Shown: positions 1 through 11,099 of the stretch, piece by piece | Layout of the letters: every line of letters begins with the position of its first letter | How positions within the stretch are numbered: position 1 is the first letter of the stretch | NCBI GenBank assembly: GCA_965240325.2 | Contig: OZ251223.1 | Location: 1,240,001 to 1,304,000, forward strand | Direction: 5' to 3' | Source of the DNA: Rebecca billardiae RCC1528 | Taxonomy: Eukaryota > Haptophyta | Length of the DNA stretch: 64,000 nucleotides | Translations under genes and position numbers: made by a program | Notes under the pieces: generated by a model | Told to the model about the DNA's origin: nothing | The model's database searches: none | The model's input: the letters and a program-made list of their open reading frames with translations, nothing else

Positions 1-1080
1 CGCCGCCGACGCGTCGCACGAGTGGAGCGCCACTGGCTGGTCGCGAAGCGACACCTCGGCTGGCGGAGGAACGTCCGCGCTGGGGGCGCTCCCATCAGCA
101 CCGTCGCCTGCAGCATGTACCGTCGCGCCAGGGTTCCGCAGCTCGCCATCACCTGCGGCGCCTCGCGGGCCGTTGGCATGGCCGTTTGCTGCAGCGCCCG
201 CTCCCCTCGTGATGCCGCTCGCGGCGTCGCACCCGTCACCCACGTCTGGCGGCAGCGCAGGCGCCACCTGGCTGGTGCCCGGTGCCTGAGAACCGTGCGC
301 AGGCACGGCTGCGGAGGGCAGCTCGGGCACGGGCACCGACGGCAGCTCAGGATCAGCGGCTTCTCGGTCGGTCGACGGCCGAGTCCTGTCAGCGGCCTCG
401 GGCGTTCTGAACTCGAGCTCGGTGGAGTCCGTGCTGGCTGCGCCCTCGCGACGGCCTCGGAAAGGGCTCGCAGTCTCATCTGTTGCGCCGGATATTCTCT
501 TCTCCTCCCCGACGACGGCATCGTAGTACTTGGCCTCCCCCTCGCCCTCCGTCTCATCGGCCCACTCGCCCTCGTCCTCGTCCTCGTCCTCGTCGATACC
601 CTCAAACTCAGAGCCTCGGTGCGGGACCTCGAACGGCTCGTATGGCATCCACGGGTCGTGCGACGTCGGCGTGTCGCTGCTGAACGCGGAAGTGGCCTCG
701 GCCAGGGTGCTCTCAAGGACTTGCATCAGCTCCATCATGCGCTCGATGTTCATATTGTGCATATCTGCCGCGCGTGGGGTCGTGCTGGAGAAGCCTGACG
801 ACTGCCTGGAGAAGGAGCCGCGCGCGGACAAAGGTCCGGAAAAAGCCGTCGACTCGGCGAGCATCCCCTGCAGGTCGTCATCCTCGAGCTCGCTCGTCCG
901 GGTGACCTCCTCGACACCCATTGCTGTCGAAGGCGAGGGCGTGGACACCTGCAGCTGGGTTTGCAGCCGCTGGTGGACATCCATGGACTCGGCGACAAGC
1001 TTCTCGAGCTCTTGCATCGTGCGCGGCGATGTGTGCGTGGCTTCGGTCGCCTCCCTGATGGGCTCCAGCTCGTCGGCCAT
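1..1080 (-). CDS. N-terminal part of an acidic Ser-rich protein, possibly oxysterol-binding-protein related (3' end outside window)
   Basis: On the minus strand an ATG at 1080 opens a frame of 360 codons that stays open to the window edge, so the C-terminus lies outside. The start MADELEPIREATEA is followed by a short helical stretch (ELEKLVAESMDVHQRLQ), a Ser/Thr-rich part, a very acidic run (GIDEDEDEDEGEWADE) and then EAKYYDAVV near residues 190-195. An acidic linker ending in an F/Y-Y/F-DA motif is typical of the region before the lipid-binding domain of oxysterol-binding-related proteins, but the diagnostic domain itself is not in the window, so this is a weak assignment. The tail becomes Ala/Pro/Gly-rich. 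No PH domain is visible upstream; an upstream exon in 1081-2000 cannot be excluded. The frame fits the host's G/C-ending codon use better than the overlapping plus-strand frames. Confidence 0.5.
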   Translation of the reverse strand, partial: MADELEPIREATEATHTSPRTMQELEKLVAESMDVHQRLQTQLQVSTPSPSTAMGVEEVTRTSELEDDDLQGMLAESTAFSGPLSARGSFSRQSSGFSSTTPRAADMHNMNIERMMELMQVLESTLAEATSAFSSDTPTSHDPWMPYEPFEVPHRGSEFEGIDEDEDEDEGEWADETEGEGEAKYYDAVVGEEKRISGATDETASPFRGRREGAASTDSTELEFRTPEAADRTRPSTDREAADPELPSVPVPELPSAAVPAHGSQAPGTSQVAPALPPDVGDGCDAASGITRGAGAAANGHANGPRGAAGDGELRNPGATVHAAGDGADGSAPSADVPPPAEVSLRDQPVALHSCDASAA

Positions 1081-2099
1081 CGCCCCCCGGCGCGCCCGCA
1101 GTTGGGGCGTGGGGCGATAACCCGCAGCAGCAGCCAAAGGCCGCCTGATGGCTGGAGAGCTGTCCGGAAAACAGCCGCTGGGCAGGCGCTGGCTGCCCGG
1201 CTTTATTCGTTGCCGATTGAACTCACATAGGATTCAGGCTACTCGTGGCCGCTCAGATTGCTTTCAAGGAAAGCATCAGAACGCGCAGTCCGGAGCAGAC
1301 ATCCACTTGCCGACTTGCGGACTTGCCGGACCTCCGCCCTTGGCTTTTCGCCGCGCCCGGCGTCGCCGTCGGTACTGCTGTGCCGTCGAGTTGCCCGGTA
1401 GAGGCGCCACGGTGTACGCGCGGCTGCCTGAATGGGTGTGTCCGTGTGTAGCTCCATTCTATGCCATGTGCTCGGTTGGTCATCGAATGCGCCGCTCCTG
1501 CAACCAGCAGGCACGCATGCGGACGGCGCCTGAGATTGAGTGAGATCGTCTCAAGGAGAGCGAGGCTGCAGCTCATCAAGACGAGGGCCAAATCGCAGGC
1601 GTTCAATCCCGCCCGACCCTGCGCTCGTGATCATGCATTGCCCCTGCTACACGCGAGTCTTCTACGATTGCCATCACACAAGAAGGCGCGGCTCATGTCA
1701 GTCAGCGCAGGGGACACTTCCACGGGAGAGCTTGCACAGGGCTGCCGGTGCGCGCTGGTGGCAGACACAGGCCAGCGGGCACGGCGGATTCAGCGTGGAA
1801 GTGTCAAAACAGACCAAACGTGCTGCGGTGCAGAATGGGGCATCGCACACTCCTCAGCCGCGCGCGCACCGCGCTGGTGGCGCGGCCGCCGTGTTGCGCC
1901 GCGGTGCCCGGCGACGGCCGGCGGCGCTTGCCCGGGTGGGGAGCTGAGATTCAAGCGAGCGCGCAATCTGTTGCGCTGCTAATAAATTGAGATGAACGGA
2001 GAGCTGTCCAGGACACATCTGAATAAGTAAGATCTGATTGGCGACGAATCACGAATTACACCATTTACACGGCGCGGCCTCCACGTTCACCACACCGCG
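1081..2099. other. intergenic region between divergent genes
   Basis: About 1 kb between the minus-strand gene starting at 1080 and the F-box gene starting at 2100. Several frames of 60-170 codons are open on both strands, but none has a recognisable motif and the base composition is less G/C-ending than in the neighbouring genes. It probably holds both 5' regions and promoters. No TATA-like element, RNA gene or repeat was recognised. Confidence 0.5.
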
Positions 2100-3515
2100 A
2101 TGGTGCTGGTTGCGCTCCCTGCGGAATGTCTGACGGAGATTCTGGCCAACTTGCCTGCGCGCTCCATCTGCGCGGTCGGGCTTGCGTGCAAGGAGCTTGG
2201 TGCCGTCGTGCAGTCACCGCACGTCTGGAGGGTGCTGTGTGAGCGCCACTGGCTGGTCGACGCGTGCAGCGTCACGTGCGCGCGGCAGACATACGAGGAG
2301 CGCTTCTCACGCATGCGTGAGGTCTCTGGCGTGGAGGTCACGGCGCCCAACCCGTGGGCTGACCTGATCAGCCCGTTCCGTGCGACGTGGACTGGCTCAG
2401 CCGACGACTCGCACCTTGACACATCGGTCGGCGTCGCCCATATGTGCTCCACGCTCGCTCCGTGGCCCTTCGGAGGCGCACCTTGTGACGAGGAGCTGCT
2501 CCGCGTCGCGTACTTTGAGGTGCGGATCGTGAACGCCGGCGAGCACGGGTACATCGGGGTCGGCTGGTGCACCCCGTCGCTTGCGTCTGCCAGCAAGCAG
2601 CCTGGCTGGACGCAGGGCTCGTATGGATACCACGGCGACGATGGGCGCGCGTATCATGCAAGTGGCTGGGGCCGGCCCTTCGGCCCCCAGTTCAGCACTG
2701 GGGCCACCGTCGGCTCTGGCCTGGTACTCCCCGTGCGCAGGGACGGGGCTGCCGCGCTCCCGCCGCCCTTCATCTTCTACACACTCAACGGCGAGATCGT
2801 GGGCACGGCTTTTCGGAACGTGCGCTCGGTCTCCGCGCTCCGACCAGCGGTGGGGCTCCACTCGCACGGCGAGGAGGTGGAGCTGGTCTTCGGTGGCTGC
2901 GCGGAGATGCACTCGCACCCGCCGAGCCACGATGGCACCGAGCTCGTCTTCGACATCGCGGCACACCTCCGCCGCCTCCAGGCTGACATGCGCGCTCTCG
3001 TGGCCGGCGGGCCTGACGCGCCGGTCTCAAGTGTACCGCCGCCGCTGCATCCGTCGGTGGAAGGGGGTGCCGTGGGTGTTCCTCGGCTTGGGGTCGCCCA
3101 TCAGTCTTCCTCGCACGCAGACGATGACGGTGCGAGCGACTCAGACGATGGCATCGACGAGGGCTACGCCGACCTCATCCGCCGTATCACGGACACATCT
3201 GATGACAGCGACGAGACGCGGGCTGAGCTCGTCCACTTCCTGCAGGCGAGCTTCTTCAACCTGCAGCTGGGCGAGCGCACCCTGGCAGATCTCGACATAG
3301 ACGAGCTGAGGCAAATTTGCCAGCTGGTCATGGTGGAGATGGTTCCCCCGCCCGGCGCTCACTTGGCCGACGGCCAAGAGGCGAGCAGTGATGAGCACAG
3401 TGAGAGCACGTCAGGCTCGTCGGCGGCTGGCAGCGACGACAACAGAGCTGCATCACGGCCAAGCGACCACGATGACGTGTCGCGTTCGTCGTCGGATGAC
3501 GATGCAGATGATTAA
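2100..3515 (+). CDS. F-box and SPRY domain protein
   Basis: 471 residues from the ATG at 2100. Residues about 3-48 (LPAECLTEILANLPARSI, then SPHVWRVLCERHW) are an F-box, the module that binds Skp1 and brings substrates to SCF ubiquitin ligases. Residues about 130-275 are a SPRY domain of the RanBPM/Ash2 type, with YFEVRI, GYIGVGW, GYHGDDGRAYHASGWGR, FGPQFSTG and FYTLNGEIVGTAF in the expected order. F-box/SPRY proteins (FBXO45-like) use SPRY to choose the target, so a ubiquitin-ligase adaptor role is inferred. The last 130 residues are acidic and Ser/Asp-rich, probably disordered, ending SSSDDDADD. The 3' end, including the stop codon, lies inside a 455-bp tandem duplication. Confidence 0.85.
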   Translation: MVLVALPAECLTEILANLPARSICAVGLACKELGAVVQSPHVWRVLCERHWLVDACSVTCARQTYEERFSRMREVSGVEVTAPNPWADLISPFRATWTGSADDSHLDTSVGVAHMCSTLAPWPFGGAPCDEELLRVAYFEVRIVNAGEHGYIGVGWCTPSLASASKQPGWTQGSYGYHGDDGRAYHASGWGRPFGPQFSTGATVGSGLVLPVRRDGAAALPPPFIFYTLNGEIVGTAFRNVRSVSALRPAVGLHSHGEEVELVFGGCAEMHSHPPSHDGTELVFDIAAHLRRLQADMRALVAGGPDAPVSSVPPPLHPSVEGGAVGVPRLGVAHQSSSHADDDGASDSDDGIDEGYADLIRRITDTSDDSDETRAELVHFLQASFFNLQLGERTLADLDIDELRQICQLVMVEMVPPPGAHLADGQEASSDEHSESTSGSSAAGSDDNRAASRPSDHDDVSRSSSDDDADD

Positions 3516-4359
3516 TCCGGATGACGCGAGAATCATGTCGATTGTCATGACACTCTGCACTATGGGATGCTGCGCTGACGAGTAGTCAGTAGTGAGACTA
3601 TAAGTCTACTAGTCTGACGGGCAGGACTCTCTGACCCGGTTCGGGCAGCAGACTGAGTGTCAGACCCCGGCGGCAGTCATAATCTGGGCTCTGGCGATGA
3701 TGATATATAAGCTACGCGGATTCGAGTGACACTGATGACGACAGAACTCGTGAACAGTGAGTGTGACAGTGCACGACCAGACTAACCCGTCACCTTAGTA
3801 ACAGTGTGACAGTGCGGTCGTTCGACGGTATCACATCAGGCTTTCGAATAATCCTTTCGATCGAAGACATTCAGACGACGATCGGATGTACTGTATACGA
3901 CACTCTCGGTCGGCCAAGCGACCACGATGACGTGTCGCGTTCGTCGTCGGATGACGGTGCAGATGATTAATCCGGATGACGCGAGAATCATGTCGATTGT
4001 CATGACACTCTGCACTATGGGATGCTGCGCTGACGAGTAGTCAGTAGTGAGACTATAAGTCTACTAGTCTGACGGGCAGGACTCTCTGACCCGGTTCGGG
4101 CAGCAGACTGAGTGTCAGACCCCGGCGGCAGTCATAATCTGGGCTCTGGCGATGATGATATATAAGCTACGCGGATTCGAGTGACACTGATGACGACAGA
4201 ACTCGTGAACAGTGAGTGTGACAGTGCACGACCAGACTAACCCGTCACCTTAGTAACAGTGTGACAGTGCGGTCGTTCGACGGTATCACATCAGGCTTTC
4301 GAATAATCCTTTCGATCGAAGACATTCGACGACGATCGGATGTATACGACACTCTCGGT
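3456..4359. repeat. two-copy tandem direct repeat (455 bp and 449 bp)
   Basis: Copy 1 is 3456-3910 and copy 2 is 3911-4359. Both begin CGGCCAAGCGACCACGATGA and end ACACTCTCGGT. They differ by one substitution (GACGATGCAG to GACGGTGCAG) and a few bases missing near the end of copy 2, so the duplication is recent. The unit contains the last 20 codons and stop of the F-box gene plus 3' flanking DNA, so copy 2 carries an orphan copy of that coding end. Confidence 0.95.
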
Positions 4360-5167
4360 AAGCTGCTACTTTTTATACATGCCACTGGTCGGCGTACTCG
4401 CTGAGACTTGGTGCGTCGACGCGTGCGATACGTAGCAGTCATTCTGTCAAGACGACCGCGCGTTCCGAAGCTTCATGACAGGCTGGCCGCCCTTGTCCAC
4501 GGGTATCAGCATGATACTGTGGAAGCTGATGCCGTAACAATGCTGTAACACAAAGGGCCCTGCGCCCTCAACTTCGTCGTTCACTACCCGAAGAAGACCG
4601 GCGTAGCCGATCATACTGTAGAACCAGCATTTAATGGCGGCGGTCGACACGCGCAGGACGCAGGTGGCCGGGACAACGACACGCACAACCGTGTTTGCCA
4701 CTGCTGTGCGTGAGCATACGGCAACTCCAGCAAAAACGTAGTAAACACAACGCGTCACTGGCGTGCTGCCTCACCGTCGTGCCGGAGAGCTGCCGCCATG
4801 CGAAGGTATGTGAGTCCAATGAGCCGCCGTCCAGCACGTCATCGTGACTGACTGTTATCGTGCGGGACGGCATGAGCCCGAGACGTGGTTGCACAAGCGC
4901 TTCGCAGGGTTCGCTGGCTATGACTGCGCCCACGCGCGCCCACCTGGGCATCTGCGCGTCGACTCCTACCCGCGGTGCTATGTGAGGGCATCCAATCTAC
5001 CATCTGAGAACTCAAGCTTCTCCCACGTGGGAGCAGGGAAGCCGCCATCGTGCTAAGATTTGTCGGAAGGCGCGCATCGTGCATCCAGAGCTCCGGGCTG
5101 CGTGCGACGCGGGCAGGCGCCACGGAGCCCGCAGGCTCAGGCCCGTCATCCAGACGTCCACGGCAGC
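4360..5167. other. intergenic region with an unassigned minus-strand frame
   Basis: No gene was recognised. A minus-strand frame of 103 codons (4447-4758) has no known motif, and its codon use is unlike the neighbouring genes. Positions 4555-4615 match a second copy at 33777-33834. On the plus strand both translate as CALNFVV(H/Y)YPK...GVADH with mostly silent differences and a loss of whole codons. The rest is the 5' region of the OTU gene. Confidence 0.5.
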
Positions 5168-5980
5168 ATGGGCAAGAAAGGTGATGCACAGGAGAACGCG
5201 CGACGAAAGGCGCAGAAGCGCCTGCAGAAGCAGCAGAAGCAGATGCAGAAGCAGATGTACGCCGGCGCGTCGGCGAGCGTGCGCACACAGCTGAAGCGGC
5301 TCGGGCTGCGCGTCAAAGCGGTCGAGCCTGACGGCAACTGCCAGTTCAGGGCCGTGGCGGATCAGCTGTTCGGCGACCCCGAGCGCTATCGGGAAGTTCG
5401 TACCATGGCCATGAACGAGCTCGAGCGCAACGTCGAGCTGTACAAGGGCTTTGTGACGGATGATGAGCCCTTCGACGCGTACGTGGCGCGCATGCGCGAT
5501 GAGGCCGAGTGGGGGGACATGACGACGCTGATGGCACTGGCAGCCGCCTCGTCGCTGCGCGTGATTGTGCACCAGAACGACACGGAGCTGCCCCGGTACG
5601 AGCTCGTCCCGCACCACGGCACTGTCAAAAAAACCATACATGTCTTATTCGACGCGAGCGCAGAGCACTACGACAGCATCCGCGCAACGGGCGATGGCGA
5701 GATGGACGAGCCCCCACGCGAGATACCGTGGATGGAGGCGGATGGCCGGGTTAGGCCGACCGACGACGGCGACAACGAGCTCGCCGACGAGCTCGCTACT
5801 CGGGCACAGCTGGACGATGACGATGGCAAGGGGAAGGGGAAGAAGGTGAGCGCCAGGGAGAAGCGCGCGGCCAAGGGCGGCCCCAAGGCCAAGTCCAAGA
5901 AGCAGCTCCAGGCAGAGCTGCAGCTGGAGGCGGCTGAGCAGGCCAGGCGCGACGAGCTTGCAAAGACGCTCGTCGTATGA
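5168..5980 (+). CDS. OTU-domain cysteine protease (deubiquitinase)
   Basis: 270 residues from the ATG at 5168; the frame extends 36 codons upstream but without another ATG. After a basic Gln/Lys-rich helix (residues 9-30, likely coiled coil) comes an OTU domain, about residues 38-175. EPDGNCQFRAVADQL carries the catalytic Asp55 and Cys58, and EHYDSI carries His167. The arrangement matches the OTUD3/OTUD6-like group, which cleaves ubiquitin chains. The C-terminal 90 residues are acidic, then Lys-rich (KGKGKKVSAREKRAAKGG), and end in a second helical Gln/Ala/Glu segment. All three triad positions are present, so the enzyme is probably active. The ubiquitin-chain preference cannot be read from the sequence. 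Confidence 0.9.
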   Translation: MGKKGDAQENARRKAQKRLQKQQKQMQKQMYAGASASVRTQLKRLGLRVKAVEPDGNCQFRAVADQLFGDPERYREVRTMAMNELERNVELYKGFVTDDEPFDAYVARMRDEAEWGDMTTLMALAAASSLRVIVHQNDTELPRYELVPHHGTVKKTIHVLFDASAEHYDSIRATGDGEMDEPPREIPWMEADGRVRPTDDGDNELADELATRAQLDDDDGKGKGKKVSAREKRAAKGGPKAKSKKQLQAELQLEAAEQARRDELAKTLVV

Positions 5981-6515
5981 CGCGACGCGCCACTATCCGC
6001 GACCCACCTCACTTGGCCTTGCAAGGCCTCAGCAAGGCGTTCTGAACGCGGACTCTCCGAGCCATTGCGGGAAACAGAGTTATAGTGGCGCCGCCGTACG
6101 GCCGTACCTCAGAGCCCTCAGTAGTGTCGAAGGCTGTCAGCCTTCATAGAATTTATTCGAGCGACGCCTGCTGACTCGGATGACGACAGACGTGTCACGT
6201 GAGCCACGAGGTCAGTGGCCGCAGTGACGGAACGATATAACTTCTGCTGACTGCTCCGTCCTCCGCGCGGTTCACCCGGGGCACGACGGTCGACGGCGTA
6301 CAGTTTACTAAGAATTTAAGAGACGCACACAGCTCAGCCTCAGGCAGGCGAGTACGGAGATTGCGTAACCTACAGAGCACCACCATTAATACTCCAGAAA
6401 ACAATAAAATGACGACGACTGCGCACAACGAAGATTTCTGAATTTCCGACTCGACCCTTTCGCGGCGGCGGTCGCTCGGCTCGCGGCAGCGAACGCGCGC
6501 GACGACCGGGACGCC
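5981..6515. other. intergenic region
   Basis: 535 bp between the OTU gene and clpP. Overlapping frames are present on both strands but are not convincing. I see no repeat or RNA gene. Confidence 0.5.
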
Positions 6516-7328
6516 ATGCTCCTCGTCGCTTGGGCCGTGGCCGCGGCCACCGCGTACCTGGGCCCGGCCGCCCGGGGGGGCGTGGCATCGGGGTCGCGCG
6601 CGTCGGTGCGTATGATGCCTATCGGCGTGCCAAAGGTGGCGTACAAGATCCCGGGGGCAAACTCTGCGGAGTGGGTTGACATCTACAACAGGCTGTACCG
6701 CGAACGTATCATCTTCCTCGGGCAGGAGGTGGACGATGAGATCGCGAATCAGATCATCGCGGTCATGTTGTTCATGGAGTCCGAGGAGGCGGGGCGTCCC
6801 ATCCACCTCTACGTCAACAGCCCCGGTGGCAGCGTGATTGCGGGGCTGGCGATGTGCGATACAATGGGACACATCTCATCCGAGGTGGCCACGATCAACG
6901 TCGGCATGTCGGCGTCGATGGCGTCTTTCATTCTCGGGGCGGGCGAGCGGGGGAAACGGCTCGCGCTGCCACACTCTCGCGTCATGATCCACCAGCCCAT
7001 GGGCGGCAGCCAGGGGCAGGCGGAGGACATCAAGATGGAGGCGAAGCAGATCCTCAAGATCAAGGAGACGCTTGTGACCATGTACGCGCAGATGACGGGG
7101 CAGACGCGCGAGCGGATCATCAAGGACCTCAGCCGCGACAATTACATGTCCGCTCAGCAGGTCCGCGCCGCGCCGCCCCTCGCGACCCATGCGCTGCCAC
7201 CTCGTGCGCACAGCGCGCTCACTGGCCGATTCGCGTGCATGCGCTGCGTGCGCCGCCGTCGTGCCCGTGCGCAGGCCCTAGAGTACGGGCTGATTGACAA
7301 GATCGTCGACCTGCAACCAGGGCGCTGA
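6516..7328 (+). CDS. clpP: ATP-dependent Clp protease proteolytic subunit, probably plastid-targeted; exons 6516-7160 and 7275-7328
   Basis: Spliced product 232 residues. Residues 1-17 ([17 protein letters not shown]) are hydrophobic and followed by an Ala/Gly/Arg/Ser-rich stretch, as in bipartite plastid presequences. The ClpP fold runs from about residue 34. The triad is Ser134 (GMSASMASF), His159 (HSRVMIHQP) and Asp208 ([10 protein letters not shown]). NSPGGSV and EYGLIDKI are also conserved. The intron, 7161-7274 (114 bp, GTCCGC...GCAG), splits SAQQ from ALEYGLID in phase 0. It is a multiple of three and has no stop, so unspliced RNA would encode 38 extra residues just after the catalytic Asp. 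Clp peptidases form barrels fed by ClpC/ClpX ATPases. The sequence resembles the cyanobacterial/plastid ClpP-ClpR group, but the intact triad argues for an active ClpP. Confidence 0.9.
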   Translation: MLLVAWAVAAATAYLGPAARGGVASGSRASVRMMPIGVPKVAYKIPGANSAEWVDIYNRLYRERIIFLGQEVDDEIANQIIAVMLFMESEEAGRPIHLYVNSPGGSVIAGLAMCDTMGHISSEVATINVGMSASMASFILGAGERGKRLALPHSRVMIHQPMGGSQGQAEDIKMEAKQILKIKETLVTMYAQMTGQTRERIIKDLSRDNYMSAQQVRAAPPLATHALPPRAHSALTGRFACMRCVRRRRARAQALEYGLIDKIVDLQPGR

Positions 7329-8801
<1,473 letters not shown>

Positions 8802-10940
8802 TCAAGTAAGACTCAAGTAACCCGTTTTACCGATCATCGCGTCCGTTACGACTGTCATCGTCCTACCGACCGCTGGCGGAGGAGACGGCGCTTCGCTCAT
8901 CCTCTCTGCGCGCACGGCGGTCGTCCTGGGGAGCATGCGGCTCGCCTCCTTGCGCAGCGCCTGCAAAAACGTGGGGAACCCGCCCGCTCCGCCGGCGACC
9001 ACATGCTGCGAAAAGGTGTAGAAGCAGAGGTCGCGGTCAGAGTCGGGCTCCGAGCGCACGCTCACGCGTAGGCCTCGCGCCTGGCAATGCGCGGCCACGG
9101 TGTCGACCGCGCGGACGGAGAGCGCGTCCTGCTGGACGGTGCGCGCGTACATCGGCTGCGCGCCTCGCCACTCGAGCGGGTTCGTCGCGTAGTTGAGCAC
9201 GCCCGACACGACCGCGCGCCGCGCGCGCACGCCGCGCGCGCGCAGTCGCTCCAGCTCGTCGTCCAGCCGCTCGAGCAGCGGCTCGACCGGGTTGAGGCCG
9301 ATGGCGTCGCCCAGGCGGAGGTACACGACGATGGCGTCGCGCGGGGCGACGTCGCACCGGCCCTCGTCCAGGCGCGCGCGCATCGCGCGCACGAGCACGC
9401 GCCCGGTCTTCTGCAGGCGCAGCTCGAGGCCGCTGGGACCCGTGCGCCCGAGCAGGCGCGCGTGGCCGGGCGCCCCGGACGCGGCCTCCGAGCGCGAGGC
9501 GAGCGTGGCCTCGAGCGCGTCGTCGCTGAGGTCGATGACGGGCGAGCCGTCGAGGAGCGACCACCGCGCGATCGCCTCGCGCAGCAGCGTGCCGCGGTAC
9601 CGCGCCTCACACAGCACCGTCGCCGAGTCGAGCCGCCACCGCACGCCGCGCGCGCGCGCCAGGTCGCTTACTCGGTACACCGTGTTCCAATCGAGAACGG
9701 CCAGCGAGTAGTTGGGCACGGCGGCGGCGCGGCGCGTGGGCGAGGGGACGAGCCGACGCACGCTCGGCACGCACACGGCGATCGGGTCGAAGCAGCGCGA
9801 CGGGTCCAGCGTGGCCGTCGGCGTGCACGCGCGCGAGCACGCGCACGCCGCAGAGTCGACGACCGCTGAGCGGTTGGCCCCGGCCGGCCGGCGCGCGGGC
9901 ACGCCGCGCTGCCCGCCCTCGGCGGTGGCGCTGAGTGTGCCGTCGGGCAGCACGAGCTGGGCGGCGGGCACGCGCCTGCGCAGCGCCTTGGACTGCCTGC
10001 GCAGCAGCACGAGCACGGACCACTCCTCGTCCCGCTCCCAGCTCTCCACATGCCTCGAGTGCACGTGGTAGCATAGCTCTGCGTCTGCGTCCGGCTCGGA
10101 GTGCACGCTCACGCGCAGCCCGAGCGCGCGGCAAGCCGACGCGAGCGCGTCGATGAGGCGCGCGGCGTGCGCGCCGAGCTCGGGCTGGCGCAGCACGCCG
10201 CTGAGCACCGCGCGCTCGATGCGCTTCCCGCTGCCGAGCAGCGGCCCGAGCGTCGCGTTCAGCCGACCGAGCAGGGTGGCGGGCGTGTGAGCGCGCAGCT
10301 CGGCCCCGAGGCCGAGTCGCAGGACGACGGCGGTGCGCGGCGCCGTGTCGCACTCGCCCGCTCGGAAGCGGGCGTGGATCGCGCGCGCGAGGCACTCCGG
10401 CACAGAGCTGTTCAGCACGACGATCTCCTCCGCGGCCGTCGCGAGCGCCGAGCGCGCGGGCCGTGCAAGCCGCGCGGCGCGCTCAGCAAGCATGCGCTCG
10501 AGCTCCTCTGCTGAGCCGCGCGCGTCCAGCCGGCTCCCGTCAAGCTCGGACGCGCACGCGAGCGCCTCGCGCAGGAGTGTGCCGCGGTACCGCGCCTCGC
10601 ACAGCACGACCGTGGCGAAGAGGCGCCAGAGCTCGCCACGCGCGCGAATGATGTCCGCGAGGCGATAGACTGAGTGCGTGCTGTCGCGAACGGCGAGCGA
10701 GAAGTGCAGCGCGCCGGCCGGCCGGCCCTCGCGCGGGGGCGTGTGCCAGCGCGCGCTGGATGCGCACGCGGCGATAGGTTCGGAGCAGCTCGGCGCATCC
10801 CGCGGCGTCCTCGCCGGCAGGCTGCACCCCGGCGCGCACGCGCACGCGTGCGCTGTCGTCAGCCAGCGTGTGAGTGTCGCCTCCTGACTCAGCCGAGGCT
10901 GAGCTGCGCAGAGCGCGGCCACCGAGGCTACGACGTGCAC
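8802..10940 (-). CDS. secreted or membrane-anchored glycosyltransferase-like protein with two tandem domains
   Basis: About 712 codons, with a hydrophobic N-terminal stretch (VHVVASVAALCAAQ) that looks like a signal peptide or anchor. Two homologous domains follow, each preceded by a Cys-containing segment: domain 1 about residues 80-330 and domain 2 about 385-690. Shared landmarks are VLCEARYRGTLLREA, a V-x-LRLG block, a VSGVL block and SVxSEPDxDxxLCxxxxSxHV. In domain 2 these read VVYLRLGD and FSQHVVAGGAGGF, resembling donor-binding motifs of fucosyltransferase-like enzymes (HVRxGD and a Gly-rich GGF block). In domain 1 the same places read VVLRLGLG and HSRHVESWERD, so they look degenerate. 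The frame begins at GTG and no in-frame ATG lies just upstream, so the real start is probably in an unseen exon. The glycosyltransferase call is by motif resemblance only. Confidence 0.6.
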   Translation of the reverse strand: MHVVASVAALCAAQPRLSQEATLTRWLTTAHACACAPGCSLPARTPRDAPSCSEPIAACASSARWHTPPREGRPAGALHFSLAVRDSTHSVYRLADIIRARGELWRLFATVVLCEARYRGTLLREALACASELDGSRLDARGSAEELERMLAERAARLARPARSALATAAEEIVVLNSSVPECLARAIHARFRAGECDTAPRTAVVLRLGLGAELRAHTPATLLGRLNATLGPLLGSGKRIERAVLSGVLRQPELGAHAARLIDALASACRALGLRVSVHSEPDADAELCYHVHSRHVESWERDEEWSVLVLLRRQSKALRRRVPAAQLVLPDGTLSATAEGGQRGVPARRPAGANRSAVVDSAACACSRACTPTATLDPSRCFDPIAVCVPSVRRLVPSPTRRAAAVPNYSLAVLDWNTVYRVSDLARARGVRWRLDSATVLCEARYRGTLLREAIARWSLLDGSPVIDLSDDALEATLASRSEAASGAPGHARLLGRTGPSGLELRLQKTGRVLVRAMRARLDEGRCDVAPRDAIVVYLRLGDAIGLNPVEPLLERLDDELERLRARGVRARRAVVSGVLNYATNPLEWRGAQPMYARTVQQDALSVRAVDTVAAHCQARGLRVSVRSEPDSDRDLCFYTFSQHVVAGGAGGFPTFLQALRKEASRMLPRTTAVRAERMSEAPSPPPAVGRTMTVVTDAMIGKTGYLSLT

Positions 10941-11099
10941 CAGCCGGGATGCGATGCTGCCCCGACGGCGGGCCGCGCCAGCGTAGCGCTCTGACGCGCG
11001 CGTGGCCGTCGGCCCGCGCGGCGCCCGGCGGTGGCCGCCAGGGGGCGTCCGGCCAAGGGAGGCCTCCTCTACCGCTGCGGCCTCGGCCTGCGACGATGA

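Noticed and set aside
22-798. Plus-strand frame of 258 codons at the left edge
   Set aside because: It lies antisense to the continuous 360-codon minus-strand frame from 1080, which has an acidic, Ser-rich composition and better codon bias.
21-2258. 19-bp match GAGCGCCACTGGCTGGTCG at 21-39 and about 2239-2257
   Set aside because: It lies in unrelated reading contexts with no extension on either side; probably chance in GC-rich coding DNA.
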